Below, in pieces: positions 33,885-42,796 of a stretch of 64,000 bases of DNA (the stretch's first letter is position 1; every line of letters starts with the position of its first letter). The position numbers were made by a program, and so were the translations under genes. This stretch comes from Enterococcus sp. 5H. GTDB taxonomy: Bacteria; Bacillota; Bacilli; Lactobacillales; Enterococcaceae. The DNA lies in assembly GCF_028128615.1 (NCBI RefSeq), contig NZ_AMDP01000036.1, forward strand, positions 33,105 to 97,104, written 5' to 3'. The notes under the pieces are model-generated. The model saw only the letters and a list, made by a program, of their open reading frames with translations. It did not search any database and had not been told where the DNA came from.

Positions 33885-33913
33885 TTGACATCTAGGGGAA
33901 AGAATGATAATGT
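33885..33913 (+). promoter_or_regulatory. Promoter of rpmG-secE
   Basis: A perfect TTGACA (33885-33890), 17-base spacer, and TAATGT (33908-33913) with extended TGA. Confidence 0.7.
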
Positions 33914-33948
33914 TAGTTAGTAAATTTGTGAATAGAGGAGGTCGAACA

Positions 33949-34101
33949 ATGGCAACAAAGAAATCAGCACTTGCTTGTTCAGTTTGTGGCTCCAGAAACT
34001 ATTCTAAAGCCGTCAGTGAAGGCAAACGTGGAGAACGGTTAGAAATTAAAAAATTCTGTAAATACTGTCAAAAATACACGTTACATAAAGAGACGAAATA
34101 G
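33949..34101 (+). CDS. rpmG: Ribosomal protein L33 (zinc-ribbon form)
   Basis: A 50-residue L33 ([18 protein letters not shown] start) with two CxxC pairs (CSVC and CKYC), so it is the zinc-binding version. AGAGGAGGT is 7 bases before the ATG at 33949. Position directly before secE and nusG is conserved in Firmicutes. The in-frame upstream extension to 33904 overlaps the promoter and is rejected. Confidence 0.93.
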   Translation: MATKKSALACSVCGSRNYSKAVSEGKRGERLEIKKFCKYCQKYTLHKETK

Positions 34102-34118
34102 ATTATGGAGGTATTCAA

Positions 34119-34289
34119 ATGAAATTTTTACGTAGCGTTGCCGCTGAGATGAAACAAGTTTCTTGGCCATCAAAAAAACAATTACGCAAAGATACGTTAG
34201 TTGTAATCGAAACATCAATTCTTTTTGCAGTACTATTCTTTGTAATGGATACAGCGATTCAAACTGTATTTGGCTGGATTCTTAAGTAA
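34119..34289 (+). CDS. secE: Preprotein translocase subunit SecE
   Basis: A 56-residue single-span membrane protein: MKFLRSVAAEMKQVSWPSKK is the conserved amphipathic N-terminal segment with the SWPS motif, followed by one hydrophobic helix ending in FGWILK. It clamps SecY in the translocon. It is 17 bases after rpmG with its own GGAGG and is too short for many gene finders. Confidence 0.93.
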   Translation: MKFLRSVAAEMKQVSWPSKKQLRKDTLVVIETSILFAVLFFVMDTAIQTVFGWILK

Positions 34290-34336
34290 TTCTGGCTAGT
34301 AATTTATTACAATTGGTGCTATAATTACAGGCGAGG

Positions 34337-34364
34337 AAAAACTTCGGGGGACTGAGGTTTTTTT
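34337..34364 (+). terminator. Terminator between secE and nusG
   Basis: AACTTCGG pairs with CTGAGGTT (two wobbles) around GGGA, then seven Ts. nusG may have its own promoter or depend on read-through. Confidence 0.6.
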
Positions 34365-34457
34365 ATTTTCACAAAAAAACAAAACGAGTTTCGAGTATGC
34401 TTGAATCTCTTAATTTATTGTTCATAAAACTATTAAACTTAAGGAGTCGAATCAATC

Positions 34458-35000
34458 ATGGAATCATTTGAAAAAAATTGGTATGTACTACATACATACT
34501 CTGGTTACGAAAACAAAGTCAAAGCGAATATTGAATCACGTGCACAAAGTATGGGAATGGGCGATTTTATTTTCCGCGTTGTTGTACCTGAAGAAACTGA
34601 AACAGAAGTTAAAAATGGTAAGTCAAAAGAAATCGTTCATAAAACTTTTCCTGGATATGTTTTAGTAGAAATGACGATGACAGATGATTCTTGGTACGTT
34701 GTTCGTAATACACCAGGCGTTACTGGTTTTGTCGGCTCACACGGAGCAGGAAGTAAGCCAGCACCGTTATTGCAAGAAGAAATTAACCATATCTTACGCT
34801 CAATTGGTATGAGTACTCGTCAATCTGATTTAGATGTTGCGTTAGGTGATACTGTTCGAATTATCGAAGGTGCTTTTTCTGGGTTAGAAGGAGAAGTTAC
34901 CGAAGTTGATGACGAACGTCAAAAATTAAAAGTTAACATTGATATGTTTGGTCGTGAAACAAGTACAGAATTAGATTTTGAGCAAGTAGATACGATCTAA
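34458..35000 (+). CDS. nusG: Transcription termination/antitermination factor NusG
   Basis: A 180-residue NusG. N-terminal NGN domain (KNWYVLHTYSGYENKVKANI, FPGYVLVEM, VRNTPGVTGFVGS) and C-terminal KOW domain (DTVRIIEGAFSGLEGEVTEVD). It binds RNA polymerase and modulates pausing. AAGGAG precedes the ATG. A terminator follows at 35011-35063. Confidence 0.97.
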   Translation: MESFEKNWYVLHTYSGYENKVKANIESRAQSMGMGDFIFRVVVPEETETEVKNGKSKEIVHKTFPGYVLVEMTMTDDSWYVVRNTPGVTGFVGSHGAGSKPAPLLQEEINHILRSIGMSTRQSDLDVALGDTVRIIEGAFSGLEGEVTEVDDERQKLKVNIDMFGRETSTELDFEQVDTI

Positions 35001-35010
35001 GTAGACCGTT

Positions 35011-35060
35011 AAACAGAAGCCTTTTTCACCAGTAAATTACGTGGACTTGCTTCTGTTTTG
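35011..35060 (+). terminator. Terminator after nusG
   Basis: AAACAGAAGC (35011-35020) pairs with GCTTCTGTTT (35049-35058) around a long loop, with a short T-run. Confidence 0.65.
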
Positions 35061-35150
35061 TTCTATAGTTAGAAGTAATAGGGCCGAAGCAAAATGGATC
35101 AAGTTTTGTTCGGTCTTTCTTATTTGAGTAAACAGGTTAAGGTGATTGAA

Positions 35151-36029
35151 ATGAAAAAAAATAAAATGTATGTTCTAATTATTTTATGCGGATTGCTGAT
35201 TGCGGGATGCTCAGGCAAAAAAACGGCTGAGATTAAGCAGCAAGAATTGTCTAAAGAGCCTACTTCTGAAATTCAAGAACGAAAATCAGCAATTCCAACT
35301 CTTTTTATTCATGGCTATGGTGGGGGTAGTAATTCTTTCGGTAATATGATAAATCGTTTAGAAAAAGACAATCTCACCAAAAAAGAACTTGTTTTAACTG
35401 TAAACGGGCAAGGAGAAATCCAATCCCAAGGGGCTTTAACCAAGCAGAAAGATAATCCTAGTATTCAAGTGCTTTTTGAAGAAAATAAAAGTAACGAATG
35501 GAATCAAGCTGAATGGATTAAAAATTGTTTGCAATTCATTCAAGATAATTATGAGGTAACTGAGGTTAATTTGGTCGGACATTCTATGGGTGGCGCTAGT
35601 TCGTTACGTTATTTGACGACTTTTGGCAATGATCCGAGTTTACCTAAGATTAATAAATTTGTTGCAATAGCAGCACCATTTAATAATTTTGTGGAATTAC
35701 CGTCAGATGAATCTGTGGATAGCGTTATCGCCAACGGTCCTAGCATTCAAAGTGAGCGTTACGCAGATTATGTCTCTGGAATGGATCAGGTCACTAGTAA
35801 TATGCAAGTACTGTTAATTGCTGGTGATGTAGAAGATAGTAGTTTGAGTGATGGTACTGTTCTTGTGACAGATGCACTAAGCGTTGTGTCCTTATTTAAA
35901 AATCATGGTAACCAAGTACAGGAGAAAATCTTCTATGGAAAATCGGCGCAGCATAGTCAGTTACATGAAAACACAGAAGTCGATCAATTAGTAGGTGACT
36001 TTTTATGGAGTCCTGTTGAAAGTAAATAA
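35151..36029 (+). CDS. Lipoprotein alpha/beta hydrolase (DUF915 type)
   Basis: A 292-residue secreted lipoprotein: the lipobox is LIAGC near residue 20, after a short signal peptide. The hydrolase domain has TLFIHGYGGGSNSF (oxyanion strand), nucleophile elbow VGHSMGGASS, an Asp in IAGDVEDSSLSDG and a His near SAQHSQLHE. DUF915 members are extracellular esterase-like enzymes with unknown substrate. The ATG at 35151 has AAGGTGA upstream. A LacI-type gene follows after 29 bases but is probably a separate unit. Confidence 0.87.
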   Translation: MKKNKMYVLIILCGLLIAGCSGKKTAEIKQQELSKEPTSEIQERKSAIPTLFIHGYGGGSNSFGNMINRLEKDNLTKKELVLTVNGQGEIQSQGALTKQKDNPSIQVLFEENKSNEWNQAEWIKNCLQFIQDNYEVTEVNLVGHSMGGASSLRYLTTFGNDPSLPKINKFVAIAAPFNNFVELPSDESVDSVIANGPSIQSERYADYVSGMDQVTSNMQVLLIAGDVEDSSLSDGTVLVTDALSVVSLFKNHGNQVQEKIFYGKSAQHSQLHENTEVDQLVGDFLWSPVESK

Positions 36030-36058
36030 AAGAGAAAGTTTAAACAAAGGAGAGCATC

Positions 36059-37075
36059 ATGAAAATCAGAATGAAAGATATTGCAAAAATGGCCAATGTA
36101 TCTGAAGCTGCGGTTTCTTTAGTTTTAAATGATAAGCCTTCTAGAATCTCTGAAAAAAAGAAACAAGAAATCAAAGCAATCGCAAAAGAATTAAATTATG
36201 TGCCTAATATTGCAGCGCAAAGTTTAGCAAAAAAAGCCTCCAGAACCATTGGTGTTGTGATTCCTGATATTGAAAACCCATTTTTTTCAAAGCTTTGTAA
36301 GCAATTAGAAGAACGTTTTAGAGCCAGCGGTTATCTGACTATTATTGTGAACTCGAATGACGATTTTACTGTTGAAAAAAACTTAATTCAAATGCTAGTG
36401 AATCGTGGAGTAGATGGCTTAATTATTGCGTTATCCAATGAATCATTTTCGGTTGCGGAAGAACAAGAACGTTTTTTAAAAGAGCTTGATGCGACCTTTA
36501 TTTTAGTTGATAGATATGTTGCTTTTGGAGAAGTTAACCAAGTTTATTTTGATAGTTTAGCTGGCGGGAAATTAGCCACAGAATATTTACTGCAAATGGG
36601 ACATCGGGAAATTGCTTTTATGACAGGAGATCTCAATGTACCAAGTACCTTAGATAGAATTACAGGATATAAACAAGCTCTTGAAAACTATGGACTTGAA
36701 GTAAAAAACGACTATCTTATTGAAACTGGCTACCGTTTTAAAAATGGGATAGAGAAAGCTGCTGATCTTTTTGCTTTAAATAAAGTAACGGCTGTTGTTT
36801 CCGCAAATGATATGGTAGCATTCGGCATTTTAAAACAAGCAATAAAAAAAGAACGGAAAGTACCAGAAGTTTTGTCAATCATTGGTTATGACCGTTTAGA
36901 GATAGCTGATATTCTAGACACTTCTCTAGCAACAGTTGAGCAAGACATCACATTATTAGCAGAAAAAACCGTTTCATTGTTAAAAAATATCTTAGAGAAA
37001 CCAACAAAGTTTCCTAAAAGAATAAGCTTAGAGCCGACTCTTTTTAAAGGAGACAGTGTAAAAAAATTAAATTAG
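36059..37075 (+). CDS. LacI-family repressor (ribose/nucleoside operon, RbsR-like)
   Basis: A 338-residue LacI/GalR regulator. The HTH is KDIAKMANVSEAAVSLVLND, hinge and effector domain follow (IGVVIPDIENPFFSKL, VDGLIIAL, FDSLAGGKLATEYLL, SIIGYDRLEIADILD). The downstream genes encode a nucleoside hydrolase and ribokinase, so ribose or a nucleoside is the likely inducer. Two matching palindromic operators flank a terminator in the next intergenic region. AGGAG precedes the ATG. Confidence 0.87.
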   Translation: MKIRMKDIAKMANVSEAAVSLVLNDKPSRISEKKKQEIKAIAKELNYVPNIAAQSLAKKASRTIGVVIPDIENPFFSKLCKQLEERFRASGYLTIIVNSNDDFTVEKNLIQMLVNRGVDGLIIALSNESFSVAEEQERFLKELDATFILVDRYVAFGEVNQVYFDSLAGGKLATEYLLQMGHREIAFMTGDLNVPSTLDRITGYKQALENYGLEVKNDYLIETGYRFKNGIEKAADLFALNKVTAVVSANDMVAFGILKQAIKKERKVPEVLSIIGYDRLEIADILDTSLATVEQDITLLAEKTVSLLKNILEKPTKFPKRISLEPTLFKGDSVKKLN

Positions 37076-37078
37076 GTA

Positions 37079-37107
37079 TTGACTAATTTTAAATAAAGCG
37101 CTATCAT
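37079..37107 (+). promoter_or_regulatory. Promoter of the nucleoside hydrolase operon
   Basis: TTGACT (37079-37084), 17-base spacer and TATCAT (37102-37107) start directly after the repressor gene. Confidence 0.7.
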
Positions 37108-37119
37108 TGCATGCAGATA

Positions 37120-37195
37120 GGTTAAGCGATTAATCGAAAATACTTTTTTATGTTGAAAAAGTATTTTTTTTACACATTTGGTAATGCGCTTAACC
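37120..37195 (+). promoter_or_regulatory. Two LacI-type operators around a terminator hairpin
   Basis: GGTTAAGCGATTAATC (37120-37135) and GGTAATGCGCTTAACC (37180-37195) both have the central CG palindrome of LacI-family sites. Between them AAAATACTTTTT and AAAAAGTATTTT (37137-37148, 37156-37167) form a perfect 12-bp hairpin with a T-run to 37171. AGGTTAAGCG and CGCTTAACCT are also perfect inverted repeats that enclose the hairpin. Confidence 0.65.
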
Positions 37196-37214
37196 TGAGA
37201 AGGAGGAAGGAAAA

Positions 37215-38135
37215 ATGTTAGAAAAAAAGAGACCAATTATCATTGATACAGACCCTGGAATTGACGATGCTGTTGCTTTATCTATCGCCTTAAATCATCC
37301 AGATTTAGATGTGAAGCTGCTAACGACTGTGGCTGGAAATGTAAACGTAACCAAGACAACTGAAAACACACTAAAACTTGTTTCATTTTTTGATAAACAA
37401 GTGCCTGTTGCAAAAGGCTGTGATAAGCCCTTATTAATTCAGCTTGAAGATTCTGCTGATATTCATGGTGAAAGCGGGATGGACGGCTATGATTTTCCAC
37501 AAACTTTTTTGAAAACGCTTAATATGCATGCGGTTGAAGCGATGAAAGATTGCATTCTGAAAAGTACGGAACCAATTACCTTAGTTCCTATCGCTGCTTT
37601 GACTAATATCGCTTTACTTTTCAGTATGTATCCGGAAACAAAGCAAAATATCAAAGAAATTATCATGATGGGTGGCTCTTTATCCAGAGGGAATACCAAT
37701 ACCAGTGCTGAGTTTAATACCTATGTTGATCCGCATGCGGCTCAAATTGTATTCCAATCAGGGATTCCATTAACGATGGTTGGCTTGGATGTCACAAGCA
37801 CAGCAGTGTTAACAAAAAATGAAACAGAACAAATCAAGGAATTTGGAAAAGTTGGTGAGATGTTTTATTCACTATTCCAGCATTATCGCGGAGGCAGTTT
37901 ACAGACTGGTTTAAAAATGCACGATGTTTGCGCTATTGCGTATTTAACTGATCCGGGATTATTTACGGTACAGGAAACTTTTGTTGAAGTGGCATTAGAC
38001 GGACCAGCTGCAGGAGCGACAGTTGCTGACTTGAAAATGAAATATCATGATACAACGAATGCGGTTGTTTGTTTAGATATCGATGTTCCAGCGTTCCAAA
38101 AATGGGTTGTTACAAATCTTGAAAAAATAAATTAA
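37215..38135 (+). CDS. Nucleoside hydrolase (IunH/Rih type)
   Basis: A 306-residue Ca-dependent N-ribohydrolase. The N-terminal Asp cluster is IIIDTDPGIDDAVALSIAL; NTYVDPHAAQIVF and MHDVCAIAYL complete the active site. It splits ribonucleosides to base and ribose; the ribokinase encoded three genes later would phosphorylate the ribose. Base preference not readable. GAAGGAGGAAGG gives a strong ribosome site. Confidence 0.93.
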   Translation: MLEKKRPIIIDTDPGIDDAVALSIALNHPDLDVKLLTTVAGNVNVTKTTENTLKLVSFFDKQVPVAKGCDKPLLIQLEDSADIHGESGMDGYDFPQTFLKTLNMHAVEAMKDCILKSTEPITLVPIAALTNIALLFSMYPETKQNIKEIIMMGGSLSRGNTNTSAEFNTYVDPHAAQIVFQSGIPLTMVGLDVTSTAVLTKNETEQIKEFGKVGEMFYSLFQHYRGGSLQTGLKMHDVCAIAYLTDPGLFTVQETFVEVALDGPAAGATVADLKMKYHDTTNAVVCLDIDVPAFQKWVVTNLEKIN

Positions 38136-38149
38136 AAAGGAGTCTTACT

Positions 38150-39523
38150 ATGATTGAGTCATTATTAGTGTTAGTGGTTTTAGCGGGGATTGCATATTTG
38201 ATTATTAAAAATTATCATCCTGCGCTAAGTTTAATTACGGGAGCTTTGGTGTTATTGTTTTTCGCTGTTTTACTTGGTCATCCGCTTTATCCGGCTGGTG
38301 AAGGAACAGGTTTGGCATTTTTCGACATTTTCCTAAAATTTAAAGATACAATTATCGCTCAAGTCAGTTCAGCAGGAATTGTTATTATGATTTTATTTGG
38401 TTACTCAGGCTATATGAATGTGATCGGCGCGAATCAGGTAGCAGTAAATATTTTAGTGAAACCATTGCAAAAAATTAAATCCAAAGCATTATTTGTACCG
38501 CTAGTTTTTTTAATGGGGAATTTAATGTCATTAGTTGTTCCGAGTGCGTCAAGTTTAGCGATTATCTTGATGGCAATTTTATATCCAATGTTGGCAAGTA
38601 TGGGGATTTCTTCTTTAACTGCAGCAGGTGTAATTGCTATGACAGCAACAATTATGCCTACACCATTAGGAGCAGATAACGTGATTGCTGCTCAAACGTT
38701 GGGATATGATTTATTAACGTATGTTGCATGGAATGCTAAAATTTCGATTCCAACATTGTTGATTATGGCGGTTGTGCATTATTTTTGGCAAAAATATTGT
38801 GACAAAAAAGAAGGCGATTCAGCTTTTATTACAATTGAAGATGATGGATTAGGCAAACAAGAAGAGTCAGATACACCGAAAATTTATGCGTTATTGCCAT
38901 TATTACCGTTGATTTTGATCTTAGTTGTTGGGATTACTAGTATGTTTGTTAAAGGCATTCAAATGGATATATTTGTTTTGACTTTCATTTCATTTTTTAT
39001 TGCAGTGGCGTTTGAAACGATTAGACATAGATCGTATAAAAAAATTCAAGATTCCGCAGCTGAAATGTTTAAAGGAATGGGACAAGGTTTTAGTCAAGTT
39101 GTGATGCTGGTTGTTGGTGGTTCGTTATTTACAACGGCAGTTCAATCATTAGGAATTATTGATAACTTGATGGCTTCTGTTGAGTCATCAGCTTCGGCTG
39201 GTTTAGTCACAACCTTAATTTTTAGTGGTGCTACTACATTATTTGGCATTTTAAGCGGCGGCGGTTTAGCAATGTTCTATGCAGTAATCGAATTAATTCC
39301 TGACATTGCAGCTAAAGCAGGTATTGATGGCATTTTGATTACTCTACCAATGCAAATGATTGCCAATTTAGCGAGAACTATTTCACCAGTAGCAGCGGTT
39401 GTCATGATTGTAGCTTCAACTGTGGGTGTTAGTCCGGTTCGGATTTTAAAAAGAACAAGTGTACCAACAATTATCGGGATTATCTGTGTTATAGTATTGT
39501 CCATTTTACTATTGCCATATTAA
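38150..39523 (+). CDS. Secondary transporter of the DcuC-like family
   Basis: A 457-residue permease with about 11-12 membrane helices. The patterns NLMSLVVPSASSLAIILMA and TIMPTPLGADNVIAAQTLG, in the two inverted repeats, resemble DcuC/YfcC-type ion-coupled anion transporters. DcuC itself moves C4-dicarboxylates, but the operon (nucleoside hydrolase, ribokinase, 15-base spacing) suggests that this member takes up a nucleoside or ribose; that is inference from context. Confidence 0.65.
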   Translation: MIESLLVLVVLAGIAYLIIKNYHPALSLITGALVLLFFAVLLGHPLYPAGEGTGLAFFDIFLKFKDTIIAQVSSAGIVIMILFGYSGYMNVIGANQVAVNILVKPLQKIKSKALFVPLVFLMGNLMSLVVPSASSLAIILMAILYPMLASMGISSLTAAGVIAMTATIMPTPLGADNVIAAQTLGYDLLTYVAWNAKISIPTLLIMAVVHYFWQKYCDKKEGDSAFITIEDDGLGKQEESDTPKIYALLPLLPLILILVVGITSMFVKGIQMDIFVLTFISFFIAVAFETIRHRSYKKIQDSAAEMFKGMGQGFSQVVMLVVGGSLFTTAVQSLGIIDNLMASVESSASAGLVTTLIFSGATTLFGILSGGGLAMFYAVIELIPDIAAKAGIDGILITLPMQMIANLARTISPVAAVVMIVASTVGVSPVRILKRTSVPTIIGIICVIVLSILLLPY

Positions 39524-39559
39524 AAGCTGGTTGTTATGGAAAATCGGAGTTGAGGAAAA

Positions 39560-39931
39560 ATGGAAATAACTCAGGCAAATAAAAAAATTATCGAAATAGA
39601 TATCGAAAATCATAGATTATTAAAATTGGTAAATAAAAATCAAATTGTAGCAGTTGCTGTATTAGATAATGATAGTCAGAGAAATTTTACGATAAGAAGA
39701 ATAGCCACCGAGCCAACTCATTTATCAAATGGTTATGCGTCACTATTGCTAGGTGATATAATAAACAAAGTAAAACAAAAAAAGGGGAAACATATTTATT
39801 CAAGTACAAACCACACAAACGTAAAAATGCAGAATTTTTTTAATAAGCATGGTTTTGAAAAAATTTCAGAATACACTGAAATTGAAAGAGAGCATCTGGG
39901 TTCTTTCTATAAGTATTTGAAGAAAATATAG
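39560..39931 (+). CDS. GNAT family acetyltransferase
   Basis: A 123-residue small GNAT protein. The acetyl-CoA region is RRIATEPTHLSNGYASLLLGD (degenerate RxxGxG/A-type motif A), and the C terminus has VKMQNFFNKHGFEKI, the motif B pattern. Substrate unknown. It lies between the permease and ribokinase genes with small gaps, so it is in the operon. Codon use is more AT-rich than its neighbours, which hints at later insertion. Confidence 0.7.
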   Translation: MEITQANKKIIEIDIENHRLLKLVNKNQIVAVAVLDNDSQRNFTIRRIATEPTHLSNGYASLLLGDIINKVKQKKGKHIYSSTNHTNVKMQNFFNKHGFEKISEYTEIEREHLGSFYKYLKKI

Positions 39932-39947
39932 GTAAGGAGAGTCCGCG

Positions 39948-40847
39948 ATGAATAAAGTAGTAGTTTTAGGAAGTATCAATATGGATATGGTAATGGAAAC
40001 AGAGCGATTACCTAAAGTAGGAGAGACCCTTCTAGGGGGAACCATTGACTATTATGTCGGTGGTAAAGGTGCCAATCAGGCAGTCGCGGCAGCTCGAATA
40101 GGTGCTGAAGTCTCGTTAGTAGGGAAAATCGGTGATGATACTTTTGGTTCAAAAGTCTATCAGCATTTAAAAAATGAAAAAATTAATATGACAGCTGTGA
40201 CATCAGAGCAAAATATTTTTACGGGAGTGGCTTCTATTTTCAAACTCAAAGAAGATAATGCGATTGTTGTTTTGCCAGGAGCTAATATGTTGTTAAACGA
40301 AACGGATGAACTATTAAGTGAAAAAATTAATACAGGCGATGTACTTTTAACCCAGTTGGAGATCCCGTTAGAAACTGTAAAACGAGGTCTAGCTCTTGCC
40401 AAAAATAAAGGCGGGGTGACCATTTTAAATCCAGCACCCTACAATGAAAAAGTTATTGAGATGTTGCCGTTTGTCGATATTATTACACCAAATGAAACCG
40501 AATTTGAAGGTTTATTGGGTCATGAAATTTTAGATATAGACAAATTTGAAGATGAAATGTTAAATTGGGCTAAGCAAAATCAAACTCAGTTAATTGTAAC
40601 TAGAGGAGCTTTTGGAATTTCTTACACGACCGAAAATGAGGTTATTACTATTCCTGCTAAAAAAGTAAATGTGGTTGACACAACCGGGGCAGGAGATACG
40701 TTTAATGGTATTTTGGCTGCTTGTATAACACAAGGCGTAGATATAGCTAAGGCTATAGCAATAGCAGGAAGCGGTGCGACACTTTCTGTGACAAAATTAG
40801 GAGCGCAAACAGGAATGCCGACGATGGCTGAGGTTGAGGCGTTTTAA
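39948..40847 (+). CDS. rbsK: Ribokinase
   Basis: A 299-residue PfkB-family kinase. N-terminal substrate motif VVLGSINMDMV and GGKGANQAVAAARIGAEV; C-terminal ATP/anion-hole signature VDTTGAGDTFNG with the catalytic Asp. It phosphorylates ribose released by the nucleoside hydrolase, feeding the pentose phosphate pool. TAAGGAG precedes the ATG. A bidirectional terminator follows. Confidence 0.93.
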   Translation: MNKVVVLGSINMDMVMETERLPKVGETLLGGTIDYYVGGKGANQAVAAARIGAEVSLVGKIGDDTFGSKVYQHLKNEKINMTAVTSEQNIFTGVASIFKLKEDNAIVVLPGANMLLNETDELLSEKINTGDVLLTQLEIPLETVKRGLALAKNKGGVTILNPAPYNEKVIEMLPFVDIITPNETEFEGLLGHEILDIDKFEDEMLNWAKQNQTQLIVTRGAFGISYTTENEVITIPAKKVNVVDTTGAGDTFNGILAACITQGVDIAKAIAIAGSGATLSVTKLGAQTGMPTMAEVEAF

Positions 40848-40858
40848 ATTAATAAAAC

Positions 40859-40907
40859 TTAAAACACTACTTTTTTCTAGATTTAGCAAAAAAGTAGTGT
40901 TTTTTAA
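40859..40907. terminator. Bidirectional terminator between rbsK and sdaAA
   Basis: AAAACACTACTTTTTT (40861-40876) pairs perfectly with 40888-40903, A-rich and T-rich arms on each side. Confidence 0.88.
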
Positions 40908-41801
40908 TTATGCAGAAGTTGTTGAAGGATTCGTTTGATTATCTAATATTTCTTTCGCTAGCCGTTGGGCAGTTGGGGTAACTGCCAATCCGCCTTCTGC
41001 TGTTTCTTTAAAAATTTGCGGCATCTGGCGCCCAACCTGATACATTGCTGCGACAACTTCATCGGGTGGGATCACACTGCGAATGCCAGCTAATGCCATA
41101 TCAGCGGAAATAAAGGCTTGAGACGAACCTAAAGCATTTCGTTTTACACAGGGAACTTCAACTAAACCAGCTACAGGATCACAGATTAAACCCATCATAT
41201 TTTTTAAAGTAATAGCGATTGCTTGGGCTGCTTGATCCGCTGATCCGCCAGCTGCACAAACTAAAGCAGCACTTGCCATGGCACTTGCAGAGCCGACTTC
41301 TGCTTGACAGCCGCCTTCAGCACCGCTGATTGAAGAATTATTAGCAATCACTAGGCCGAATGCGCCAGCGGTAAATAAAAAGTCAAGTTGTTGTTCATGA
41401 GTTAACTGTAATTTTTCAATGGCAGCCATTAAAACTCCGGGAACAACCCCCGCGCTACCAGCAGTAGGCGTCGCACAAATTAATCCCATATTCGCATTTA
41501 CTTCATTGACTGCTACAGCATTTCTAACAGCGGTCAAAATAGTTTCGCCGCTTAAAAAATTGCCAGCTTGAATATAGTCATTTAAACGAGTAGCATCGCC
41601 GCCAGTAATTCCTGTAACAGAAGTTACTCCATCAACGCCTTCGTTAATAGATTGCTTCATCACTGCAAGATTTCGCTCCATTGTTTCAATAATTCTTTCA
41701 CGGCTATGTCCGTGATTTTCGATTTCGATTGCAATCATTAATTCAGCAACGGAAGGAAACTCAGCTGCTTGTTTTACTAGATCTTCTATAGAGAAAAACA
41801 T
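40908..41801 (-). CDS. sdaAA: L-serine ammonia-lyase, alpha subunit
   Basis: A 297-residue catalytic subunit of the iron-sulfur L-serine dehydratase that turns serine to pyruvate and ammonia. Cluster and active-site segments are seen: TSVTGITGGDATRL, CATPTAGSAGVVPG, SSISGAEGGCQAEVGSASAM, GLICDPVAGLVEVPCVKRN. The cysteines in GGCQ, CDPV and VPC fit Fe-S ligands. It lies downstream of the beta subunit gene with a 27-base gap on the minus strand. Confidence 0.95.
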   Translation of the reverse strand: MFFSIEDLVKQAAEFPSVAELMIAIEIENHGHSRERIIETMERNLAVMKQSINEGVDGVTSVTGITGGDATRLNDYIQAGNFLSGETILTAVRNAVAVNEVNANMGLICATPTAGSAGVVPGVLMAAIEKLQLTHEQQLDFLFTAGAFGLVIANNSSISGAEGGCQAEVGSASAMASAALVCAAGGSADQAAQAIAITLKNMMGLICDPVAGLVEVPCVKRNALGSSQAFISADMALAGIRSVIPPDEVVAAMYQVGRQMPQIFKETAEGGLAVTPTAQRLAKEILDNQTNPSTTSA

Positions 41802-41828
41802 ATTCGTTTGCTCCTTTCGGATAATTTA

Positions 41829-42497
41829 TCAGTCAAAATAATTTACACTGTAGATATGAGGTAATTGAACTAGATTCATGGTGATATCACCAATTTCAGC
41901 ATGATCAATTTCAATAATCATAATGGCTTTCTCACCTTTTGACTCGCGTGTAACAGTCATTGTACCGATATTAATATTAGAGTTAGATAAAATATTCGTT
42001 ACTTTAGCAATCATGCCTGGAACATCTTGATGTACGATAATAAAAGTCGGTGTTCCCATCGTTAAAGAAATTTTAAACCCATTTAGCTCAGAAATTTGAA
42101 TGTTACCTCCGCCAATGGAAATACCGGTTACTGATAATTTTCGTTCACCTTTTGATACCAGCATTTTTACCGAATTCGGATGTTCTGCTTTTTCTTTTAA
42201 AGGAACAAACAAAACTTCCATATTTTGTTCATGAGCAATTTTTAAAGAATCAGCTAAACGTTCATCGTCAGGCTCCATATCGAGCAAGCCGCCCACTAAA
42301 GCAATATCTGTTCCATGACCGCGATACGTTTTAGCGAAAGATTCATACAAATAGATATCCACCGTATCCGGTTGCTCACCAAAAATACTTCGAACGATTT
42401 TCCCGATTCGAGCAGCTCCAGCAGTATGGGAACTACTAGGTCCAATCATCACTGGACCGATAATATCAAAGACACTTTTATAACGTAAATTTTCCAT
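41829..42497 (-). CDS. sdaAB: L-serine ammonia-lyase, beta subunit
   Basis: A 222-residue partner subunit. The N-terminal half has SVFDIIGPVMIGPSSSHTAG, and the C-terminal 75 residues form an ACT domain (FIIVHQDVPGMIAKVTNIL, NINIGTMTVTRESKGEKA), a likely serine or regulatory-ligand site. It is transcribed divergently from rplK, first gene of the pair. Confidence 0.95.
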   Translation of the reverse strand: MENLRYKSVFDIIGPVMIGPSSSHTAGAARIGKIVRSIFGEQPDTVDIYLYESFAKTYRGHGTDIALVGGLLDMEPDDERLADSLKIAHEQNMEVLFVPLKEKAEHPNSVKMLVSKGERKLSVTGISIGGGNIQISELNGFKISLTMGTPTFIIVHQDVPGMIAKVTNILSNSNINIGTMTVTRESKGEKAIMIIEIDHAEIGDITMNLVQLPHIYSVNYFD

Positions 42498-42654
42498 TTT
42501 CTTTCACCTATTTTCTTATTTAAAATCAGGATTTTTCTATCGAAAGTCTATCATAATTAGGCAAAAGAAACTAGAATCACAACAAAAATGTGAGGAAAAT
42601 TTATCCTGTTCTCATTATGCATAGGCAAGAATCGACTTTTGACTGATAAAAGTA

Positions 42655-42683
42655 TTGAAATTTTTCTGAGAGCAGAGTATACT
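42655..42683 (+). promoter_or_regulatory. Promoter of rplK-rplA
   Basis: TTGAAA (42655-42660), 17-base spacer and TATACT (42678-42683), about 105 bases before rplK. It lies in the 299-base divergent gap between sdaAB and rplK. Confidence 0.7.
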
Positions 42684-42721
42684 ATTTAAGTGTGCATTTT
42701 AGCGCATTCAAATTCTTTGAT

Positions 42722-42778
42722 TCGTCAAAGAACGACGTGGGAGGAGAAATCTTCATCTCCAATTAACCACATCACGGA
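42722..42778 (+). promoter_or_regulatory. Structured rplK leader, candidate L1-binding site
   Basis: GTGG and GGAGA pair with TCTCC and CCAC (about 42737-42771) below an ACGTGGGAGG box. A similar ACGTGGGAGG box occurs between rplK and rplA at about 43283. Ribosomal protein L1 is known to control its own operon through a leader site resembling its rRNA site; the link here is inference. Confidence 0.45.
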
Positions 42779-42796
42779 CCCAAGGAGGTATGTCTC

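Noticed and set aside
36059..40847. Full ribose ABC uptake operon
   Set aside because: No rbsA, rbsB, rbsC or rbsD genes are present; transport is by a single secondary permease instead.
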